The notes under the pieces were generated by a model. It had not been told where the DNA came from. It worked only from the letters and a program-made list of their open reading frames with translations, and ran no database searches. This document shows, one piece after another, positions 1 to 4,537 of a stretch of DNA of 8,268 nucleotides. Source of the stretch: an uncultured Oscillospiraceae bacterium (GTDB lineage Bacteria > Bacillota > Clostridia > Oscillospirales > Acutalibacteraceae). The stretch is taken from NCBI GenBank assembly GCA_902496265.1, contig CABVAD010000045.1, positions 1 to 8,268 on the forward strand, read 5' to 3'. Numbering within the stretch: position 1 is the first letter of the stretch; every line of letters starts with the position of its first letter. A program made the translations under genes and the position numbers.

Positions 1-8
1 TAATTAAT

Positions 9-581
9 ATGAAGAAAAAGGGATTTATTATACTGTTTGCGGTTCTTGCCGTTATAGGCGTTATTTGCGGCTTGGTCGCGGGCTCCTACAACGGTCTTGT
101 TGAGCAGAGGGAGTCGGTGGACAACGCTCAGGCGCAGATTTCCAACCAGCTCCAGCGCAGAGCCGACCTTATACCTAACTTTGTAGCAACGGTTAAGGGC
201 TATTCGGATTACGAGCAGTCGACATACACGGCGGTAACCGAGGCGCGCGCCGCTGTTTCGGGCGCGAAGACCGCCGCCGAGCAGGCTGAGGCGTCCGCAC
301 AGCTCGACAAGGCGATTAACGTTTGGGTAAACGCCGTAACCGAGGCCTACCCCGACCTTAAGGCGAATGAGCAGTACTCGGCGCTTCAGTACGAGCTTTC
401 GGGAACGGAAAACCGTATCGCACAGGCGCGCAAGGACTACAACGCCGCGGCTAAGGAATATAATGTTGCAATAAAGAAATTCCCCAAAAACATTGTGGCG
501 GGTATTTTCGGCTTTTCACAGGCCGACTATTTCGAGGCTCAGGCGGGTGCCGAGAACGTGCCGCAGGTAAGCTTCGACTGA
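9..581 (+). CDS. lemA: LemA family membrane protein
   Basis: A 190-aa protein with one N-terminal membrane segment (about residues 5-25, after a Lys-rich start) followed by a mostly helical domain. LemA hallmarks are visible in order: YNGLV at 27-31, the block NQLQRRADLIPNFV at 46-59, TEAYPDLKANEQY at 111-123, the SGTENRI block at 131-137, ARKDYNAAAKEYN at 140-152 and a KFPKN...GF end near 157-169. The length is typical for the family. LemA proteins are small, widespread membrane proteins of unsettled biochemical role, often encoded beside TPM-domain proteins, as here: the next gene starts 6 nt downstream. Only 8 nt precede the ATG, so the ribosome site and promoter lie outside the window. 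Family assignment is firm; function is not. Confidence 0.93.
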   Translation: MKKKGFIILFAVLAVIGVICGLVAGSYNGLVEQRESVDNAQAQISNQLQRRADLIPNFVATVKGYSDYEQSTYTAVTEARAAVSGAKTAAEQAEASAQLDKAINVWVNAVTEAYPDLKANEQYSALQYELSGTENRIAQARKDYNAAAKEYNVAIKKFPKNIVAGIFGFSQADYFEAQAGAENVPQVSFD

Positions 582-587
582 TAGCTT

Positions 588-1403
588 ATGAAAAAAATCA
601 TCAATCTTATCGCGGCGGCGTTGGCGGCGTGTATGCTCGCTCTGCCCGTCTCGGCGGCGGAAAAATACCCCGCGCCCGATTCGCGGTTTTTCGTGAACGA
701 CTTTGCCGACGTTATAGACAGCGCGGCAGAGGACGAAATTTACTCCCGTGCCGCCGCTTTGCAGGAAAAAACCACCGCGCAGGTAGTGGTGGTGACGGTA
801 AACACCCTTGACGGCGAAGAGCCTGCGGACTATGCGCTGGGACTGGGCAGACAGTGGGGCGTAGGTCAGAAGGACAAGGATAACGGGGTTGTTATTCTGC
901 TTTCAAAAACCGAGCGGCAGATTTATATTGCGGTGGGCTACGGCCTTGAGGGCGCTCTGCCCGACAGTAAAACGGGAAGAATAATAGAGCTTTACGGACT
1001 CGACTATCTTAAAGAGGACGATTTTTCGACAGGCCTGCTCGAAATATTCAAAGCAATTGTAAACGAGGTATATATCGAATACGGCGAAGAGCCCGAGGAG
1101 GGCTACACCGAGATTGACGAGACACACGAAGATAGTCTTGATGAATACAGTGCAAAGATATACGGCGCAAAGGTCGCGGCGTCCTGGGTGATTCTGCTTG
1201 TTTGCGTGGTTCTTTTTGTCCTTATCTTTGGCAGAAAAGGGCTTAGATTTTTCTGGTTCGGAGGTCCGGGCGGCTTCGGAGGAGGGGGCTTCGGCGGTTT
1301 CGGCGGCTCAGGAGGCGGCTTCGGCGGTTTCTCGGGCGGCTCGGGCGGCTCCTTCGGGGGCGGCGGAGGCTTTTCGGGCGGCGGCGCGGGACACGGATTT
1401 TAA
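588..1403 (+). CDS. TPM domain protein (YgcG-like) with Gly-rich tail
   Basis: A 271-aa exported membrane protein. Residues 1-23 form a signal peptide (KK, hydrophobic core, then PVSA with likely cleavage after A23). A TPM-type domain follows at about 34-165, recognised from FVNDFADVIDSAAEDEI, the QVVVVTVNTLDG strand, the RQWGVGQKDKDNGVVILLS block and the GYGLEGALPD segment. An acidic linker (167-186) leads to a transmembrane segment at about 196-214, then a basic patch and a Gly/Phe/Ser tail (225-271) ending GHGF. This is the usual architecture of the family: the TPM domain lies outside the cell and the low-complexity tail inside. No strong Shine-Dalgarno is visible, and the gene begins 6 nt after the lemA stop, so translational coupling is likely. 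TPM proteins have been linked to membrane or photosystem protein maintenance, but the bacterial function is unclear. Confidence 0.9.
   Translation: MKKIINLIAAALAACMLALPVSAAEKYPAPDSRFFVNDFADVIDSAAEDEIYSRAAALQEKTTAQVVVVTVNTLDGEEPADYALGLGRQWGVGQKDKDNGVVILLSKTERQIYIAVGYGLEGALPDSKTGRIIELYGLDYLKEDDFSTGLLEIFKAIVNEVYIEYGEEPEEGYTEIDETHEDSLDEYSAKIYGAKVAASWVILLVCVVLFVLIFGRKGLRFFWFGGPGGFGGGGFGGFGGSGGGFGGFSGGSGGSFGGGGGFSGGGAGHGF
1260..1400 (+). repeat. Gly/Phe/Ser low-complexity coding repeat
   Basis: These 47 codons encode the tail of the TPM protein. They are built from irregular repeats of GGGFGGF and GGSGG and are very G-rich on the + strand. The repeats are imperfect in DNA and protein. Such tails are common in this family and probably disordered; the DNA could be prone to slippage. 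Confidence 0.75.
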
Positions 1404-1447
1404 ACCGAGGCAAAACCCTGCCCTATACATTTAAAAATAATCACAAC

Positions 1448-1451
1448 GGAG
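1448..1451 (+). promoter_or_regulatory. Ribosome binding site for the carboxypeptidase
   Basis: GGAG lies 7 nt before the ATG at 1459. It fixes that start and gives the carboxypeptidase its own initiation site, even though it is only 55 nt behind the TPM gene. No terminator-like hairpin was seen in that gap. Confidence 0.7.
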
Positions 1452-1458
1452 AATATTA

Positions 1459-2583
1459 ATGTCGCAGCATTTAGACGGCAAGGATTACGGCGATTATTTT
1501 AAATCGCTTGAGCGGCGGCTGACGGACAACGTCAGCCCCCAAAAAACGCGTGAAAATCCGATTAGCCGCAAAAAAACGTCCAAGCGGAAAAAACGCGGAA
1601 TATATAAGGTAATAGCCTTAAGAAAAGCTGTTTTACCGCTTTTCTTAATCGCGGCGGTGATTTTGGTTGCCGCCTTCTGCTTGCTGATGGCGGGCAAAAA
1701 AAGCTCGGCTATGCCGCAGCAAAACGGCGAAGCTAAGGTAAGCGAGCCGCAAAGCGCCCAAAAAGCCGCGCCGCCCATAACCTATAAAGAAGACGGCGAA
1801 ATTGCGGAAATCCCCGCCTCGAACGACTGCGGGGGCGCTGTTATAATAAACACGTCGTCAGGCGGGGTTGTGGCGGCGAGAAACCCGCACGAGAGGTTTT
1901 ATCCCGCGTCCACCACCAAAATAATGACCCTGCTTGTCGCCTGCGAAAACATTAAAAACTATGACGACACCTTTACAATGACCCTTAAAATCACCGACCC
2001 GCTCTATGTGGCGGGTGCTTCGGTCGCAGGCTTTTTAAACGGTGAAAAAATAACAATGACCGACCTGCTTTACGGGCTTATTCTGCCCTCGGGAGCGGAC
2101 GCGGCAATAGCCCTTGCGGAAAAAATATCGGGCAGTGAGGAAGGCTTTGTAAAGCTGATGAATAAAAAGGCGGAGGAAATGGGGCTTACCGACACCCATT
2201 TTGTAAACACCTCGGGACTTTTCGACAAAGAGCATTACACCAGCGCCTACGATATGGCGATAATCCTCGGAACAGCGCTTAAAAACCCCGTTTGCAAAAA
2301 GATTTTGTCGACCTACCAATACACCACCTCGTCCACACCCCAGCACCCCGACGGCATTTCGCTTTCGGCAACCCTGTTTGAGTATATGTACGGCACAGAG
2401 CCCGAAACCGCGACAATTTTGGGCGGAAAAACGGGATTTGTGAATGAATCGGGCTATTGCATTGCCTCCTACGGTCAAAGCACGGCAACGGGAAATGAAT
2501 ATATAGCGGTGACCCTTAAAAATTCCTCGCGCTGGCCTGCGGTACACGGGCAGATTGATTTGTATAAGCAGTTTGCGAAGTAG
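1459..2583 (+). CDS. dacA: D-alanyl-D-alanine carboxypeptidase (penicillin-binding protein, S11)
   Basis: A 374-aa peptidase S11 protein that trims the terminal D-Ala from peptidoglycan stem peptides outside the membrane. Catalytic motifs: S151-T-T-K154 (nucleophile Ser and base Lys), S211-G-A at the SxN position, and K324-T-G326. The context FYPASTTKIMT and LGGKTGFV is typical of DacA. The N-terminus is a Lys/Arg-rich cytoplasmic stretch (about 30-56) followed by one membrane segment (about 57-77) and a linker, so this looks like a signal-anchor protein rather than one with a cleaved signal. It stops soon after the KTG region and lacks the C-terminal beta domain and amphipathic anchor of PBP5. 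The middle motif has Ala-Asp where the classic motif has Asn; I believe this variant occurs in related clostridial proteins, so activity is probable. The TAG stop coincides with the first unit of a heptamer repeat array. Confidence 0.9.
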   Translation: MSQHLDGKDYGDYFKSLERRLTDNVSPQKTRENPISRKKTSKRKKRGIYKVIALRKAVLPLFLIAAVILVAAFCLLMAGKKSSAMPQQNGEAKVSEPQSAQKAAPPITYKEDGEIAEIPASNDCGGAVIINTSSGGVVAARNPHERFYPASTTKIMTLLVACENIKNYDDTFTMTLKITDPLYVAGASVAGFLNGEKITMTDLLYGLILPSGADAAIALAEKISGSEEGFVKLMNKKAEEMGLTDTHFVNTSGLFDKEHYTSAYDMAIILGTALKNPVCKKILSTYQYTTSSTPQHPDGISLSATLFEYMYGTEPETATILGGKTGFVNESGYCIASYGQSTATGNEYIAVTLKNSSRWPAVHGQIDLYKQFAK

Positions 2584-2613
2584 ACATTAGATATTAGATA
2601 TTAGATGTTAGAC
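2581..2613 (+). repeat. Left heptamer array (TAG-headed 7-mers)
   Basis: Four 7-nt units followed by a 5-nt partial unit, 33 nt in all: TAGACAT, TAGATAT, TAGATAT, TAGATGT, TAGAC. The first TAG is the stop codon of the carboxypeptidase gene. Because the period is 7, successive TAGs fall in different frames, so the array closes all three forward frames. It pairs with the inverted array at 2661-2693. Confidence 0.85.
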
Positions 2614-2641
2614 CGTGAAAATCTTAATTATACAGCGTAGA

Positions 2642-2659
2642 GCGGGGGCTTGCTCCCGC
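2642..2659. repeat. GC-rich hairpin between the heptamer arrays
   Basis: GCGGGGG (2642-2648) can pair with CTCCCGC (2653-2659) through six Watson-Crick pairs and one G-T wobble, around a CTTG loop. It lies inside the 47-nt spacer (2614-2660) that separates the two inverted heptamer arrays. No U-run follows it on either strand, so it is not a canonical intrinsic terminator. Confidence 0.65.
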
Positions 2660-2660
2660 C

Positions 2661-2693
2661 GTCTAATGTCTAACATCTACCGTCTAAAGTCTA
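2661..2693 (-). repeat. Right heptamer array, inverted copy
   Basis: Read on the minus strand this is TAGACTT, TAGACGG, TAGATGT, TAGACAT, TAGAC: again four heptamers plus TAGAC, 33 nt, the same layout as the left array. Aligned against the left array, 26 of 33 positions match, so the two could fold into a long imperfect stem as RNA or a cruciform in DNA. Confidence 0.85.
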
Positions 2694-2702
2694 AATTCGT
2701 AT

Positions 2703-2747
2703 GGGACAGCCCCAAATCGTCCCGTAAGCCTTGGGAGACAAAATCTC
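2703..2747 (+). other. Possible H-type pseudoknot plus small hairpin
   Basis: GGGAC (2703-2707) can pair with GTCCC (2719-2723). The loop between them holds CCCAA (2711-2715), which can pair with TTGGG (2731-2735), giving interleaved stems. GAGA (2735-2738) can pair with TCTC (2744-2747) just after it, sharing one base with the second stem. The pairings are visible in sequence; whether the RNA is made or folds so is unknown, and it matches no riboswitch class I recognise. Confidence 0.35.
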
Positions 2748-2765
2748 ATAGAAACTAAAAAAAAT

Positions 2766-2797
2766 AATTCGGAATTCCGAATTCCGAATTCCGAATT
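2766..2797 (+). repeat. AATTCCG heptamer array
   Basis: Units AATTCGG, AATTCCG, AATTCCG, AATTCCG and a terminal AATT: 32 nt with period 7. The first junction creates the 10-bp palindrome CGGAATTCCG, so the array can self-pair. It belongs to a different sequence family from the TAG heptamers 70 nt upstream but has the same period and nearly the same length. Confidence 0.85.
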
Positions 2798-2805
2798 AAA
2801 TAAAA

Positions 2806-2850
2806 ACGACAAGATTATTACCTTGCCGCTTTAAAAGCATAATTTGTCGT
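2806..2850. repeat. Interrupted inverted repeat
   Basis: ACGACAA-G-ATTAT (2806-2818) can pair with ATAAT-TTGTCGT (2839-2850), giving a 12-bp stem with one bulged G. The 20-nt loop contains GCTTT-A-AAAGC. A run of six T follows only about 24 nt later, so terminator function for the upstream operon is possible but not typical. Confidence 0.5.
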
Positions 2851-2930
2851 AATTTGTAATTATATTTTATCCCTTTTTTCGGAAAAGTCAAGTAAAATAT
2901 GTGGAGCTTATGAATTTTTCGTGAATTTTT

Positions 2931-2956
2931 ACATTTTAAACAAAAATGTGCGCACA
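2931..2956. promoter_or_regulatory. Short stem and 10-bp palindrome upstream of rlmD
   Basis: ACATTTT (2931-2937) and AAAATGT (2943-2949) form a perfect 7-bp stem with a 5-nt loop. It overlaps the perfect palindrome TGTGCGCACA (2947-2956). These sit about 45-70 nt before the rlmD start, where an operator could lie. No known regulator is recognised, so a regulatory role is inference only. Confidence 0.3.
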
Positions 2957-2978
2957 AATTAAGCAGTTTTAAAGGGCA

Positions 2979-2984
2979 TATAAT
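2979..2984 (+). promoter_or_regulatory. Possible -10 box for the rlmD operon
   Basis: A perfect TATAAT lies 17 nt before the rlmD start, but no good -35 box sits 16-18 nt upstream and no extended -10 TGn is present. Transcription from it would begin at about 2991, at the ribosome site, giving an almost leaderless mRNA. The box may be chance in AT-rich DNA. Confidence 0.25.
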
Positions 2985-3001
2985 ATCGGCGGGAGCGAAA
3001 A

Positions 3002-4345
3002 ATGCAGAAAAATGACGAAATTGAAATTGAAATAACCGATATGACCGATGAGGGAAGCGGTATAGGGCGCTTTCAGGGTATGGCGGTTTTCGTACCGAAT
3101 ACCGCAGTCGGAGATAAGGCGCTTGTAAGGGTGCTAAAGGTCAAAAAGACCTATGCCTACGCAAAGCTTTTAAGGGTTATTTCCCCCTCGCCCGACAGGA
3201 CGGAAAACGACTGCCCTTCCTTTTCGCGCTGCGGCGGGTGCGTCTATCGGCACATAAGCTATACTTCGGAATGTCGGATTAAATATAACAGGGTATACGA
3301 AGCGGTAAAGCGCATAGGCGGAGTGGTTTTAAAGCCTGAAGAAATAATTAAATCTGACCGCACCGACCGTTACCGCAACAAGGCGCAGTACCCTGTGGCA
3401 GAGGACGGCGCTTTAGGCTTTTACTCCTTTCACTCCCACCGTATAGTCCCCTGTGACGGCTGTGCGCTCCAGCCCGAAATTTTCGATAAAATTGCCGCGG
3501 TCTGCACTGAGTGGATAAGGAAAAACGGTATAAGCGTTTATAACGAGCAAGCCCACCGCGGATTGCTTCGCCATATATATATCCGTCTTGCGGAAAAGAC
3601 GGACGAAATAATGGCTGTCGCCGTGATAAACGGCGAGTCTCTCCCCTTTGCGGACGATTTAATAAATCGGCTTTTGTCGGTCTGCGGCGAGCGGCTTCAC
3701 AGCGTACAGCTTAATATTAACCGCGAAAAAACCAATGTTATTTTAGGGGAAAAATGCAAGGTTTTATACGGCGGGGAATACATCACCGATATTCTCTGCG
3801 GCGTGAAAATTCGCCTTTCGCCCCTCTCGTTTTATCAGGTCAACCGCGCGACCGCCGAAAAGCTATATAAAAAGGCGGCGGAATACGCCGAACCCGACGG
3901 CAAGATTATTTTAGACCTTTACTGCGGCGCGGGGACTATCGGGCTTTCTATGGCAGGCCGCGCAAAGCAGATAATCGGCGCGGAAATAGTTCCCGAGGCG
4001 GTTGAGGATGCCCGCTTTAACGCCGAATTAAACGGGATTGAAAACGCCGAGTTTATCTGCGCGGACTCTGCAAAAGCGGCGGAGCTATTAAACGAGAGGG
4101 GCTTAAAGCCCGACGCGGTTATTTTAGACCCGCCGAGAAAGGGCTGTTCTGCGGAGCTTATTAATACCGTCGCGGAAAAATTTTCTCCCGAGCGGGTAGT
4201 TTACGTCTCCTGCGACCCCGCGACCTTAGCGCGGGATATAAAGCTTTTTGCCGAAAAAGGTTATTCCCTTTTGGAATACACACCCGTAGATATGTTTCCC
4301 CGCACAGCACACGTTGAGACGGTTGCATTGCTTGAGAGGGTTTAG
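3002..4345 (+). CDS. rlmD: 23S rRNA (uracil-C5)-methyltransferase RlmD/RlmCD type
   Basis: A 447-aa SAM-dependent RNA m5U methyltransferase of the RumA/TrmA family. By homology it methylates U1939 of 23S rRNA; in Firmicutes such enzymes may also cover U747 (RlmCD). An N-terminal TRAM-like RNA-binding domain spans about 1-60. Fe-S cysteines are C71, C77 and C80 (C-x5-C-x2-C), with a fourth at C151 spaced as in E. coli RumA. The Rossmann methyltransferase domain shows DLYCGAGT (305-312), DPPRKG (376-381), the catalytic Cys in VSCDPAT (C404) and the C-terminal HVET with general base E439. All key residues are present. GGGAG at 2991-2995, 6 nt upstream, supports the ATG. The gene leads a probable three-gene operon, with only 3 nt to the next start. 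Which uracil is the target cannot be told from sequence; I rate family assignment very secure. Confidence 0.95.
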   Translation: MQKNDEIEIEITDMTDEGSGIGRFQGMAVFVPNTAVGDKALVRVLKVKKTYAYAKLLRVISPSPDRTENDCPSFSRCGGCVYRHISYTSECRIKYNRVYEAVKRIGGVVLKPEEIIKSDRTDRYRNKAQYPVAEDGALGFYSFHSHRIVPCDGCALQPEIFDKIAAVCTEWIRKNGISVYNEQAHRGLLRHIYIRLAEKTDEIMAVAVINGESLPFADDLINRLLSVCGERLHSVQLNINREKTNVILGEKCKVLYGGEYITDILCGVKIRLSPLSFYQVNRATAEKLYKKAAEYAEPDGKIILDLYCGAGTIGLSMAGRAKQIIGAEIVPEAVEDARFNAELNGIENAEFICADSAKAAELLNERGLKPDAVILDPPRKGCSAELINTVAEKFSPERVVYVSCDPATLARDIKLFAEKGYSLLEYTPVDMFPRTAHVETVALLERV

Positions 4346-4348
4346 AAT

Positions 4349-4537
4349 ATGACAACCGATAATATTTGCCCCTGTAAAAGGGAAAAATGCGAGAGGCACG
4401 GCGACTGCGAAGCCTGCCGCGCGCACCACACGGATAAAAAACACCCGCCCTATTGCGAGCGGGAAAACAGGATAAAAAAGCATTGCGCCGACGGCGCAAA
4501 TAACAAAACAGCGAAAAAGGAGCGGGACGGCATATGA
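4349..4537 (+). CDS. Small Cys/His-rich protein, probable metal binder
   Basis: A 62-aa protein with dense metal-ligand residues: C7, C9, C14, H17, C20, C23, H26, H27, H32, C36 and C46. The core reads CPCKREKC-x2-H-x2-C-x2-C-x2-HH, then PPYC, followed by a charged tail. I recognise this as similar to small uncharacterised clostridial proteins, but have no function for it; zinc or Fe-S binding is inferred from residue spacing. GAGAGGG at 4334-4340 lies 8 nt before the ATG, inside the end of rlmD, and its TGA stop overlaps the next start in ATGA (4534-4537). Position between two tightly linked genes, a proper ribosome site and non-random Cys/His spacing argue that it is real. Longer minus-strand frames over the same DNA lack such support. 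Confidence 0.75.
   Translation: MTTDNICPCKREKCERHGDCEACRAHHTDKKHPPYCERENRIKKHCADGANNKTAKKERDGI
4517..4522 (+). promoter_or_regulatory. Ribosome binding site for the C39-like gene
   Basis: AAGGAG lies 11 nt before the ATG at 4534, inside the small Cys-rich gene. The spacing is slightly long, but the ATGA overlap allows re-initiation by ribosomes ending the upstream gene. Confidence 0.55.

Noticed and set aside
1198..1434. 78-aa Ala/Ser-rich open frame over the TPM gene tail
   Set aside because: It is the +1-type shadow of the Gly-rich repeat; alanine/serine runs arise from GGC repeats read in another frame.
2035..2547. 170-aa open frame on the minus strand
   Set aside because: It lies wholly antisense to the carboxypeptidase, whose catalytic motifs are intact; its product has no recognisable domain and looks like a shadow of GC-biased coding DNA.
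2642..2659. Intrinsic terminator after dacA
   Set aside because: The GC-rich hairpin is good, but neither strand has a U-run after the stem.
2703..2747. Known pseudoknot riboswitch (preQ1 or SAM-II type)
   Set aside because: The conserved A-rich and loop motifs of those classes are absent, and the next gene is a rRNA methyltransferase more than 250 nt away, which does not fit their usual targets.
2581..2797. CRISPR array
   Set aside because: Repeat units are only 7 nt, directly abutting and without unique spacers; no cas genes are present.
2766..2797. Cloning-linker artefact, because the array contains repeated GAATTC sites
   Set aside because: The units have a strict period of 7 with a CGG/CCG polarity change, and natural heptamer arrays occur next door; linker concatemers would not normally give this pattern. 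Raw reads could settle it.
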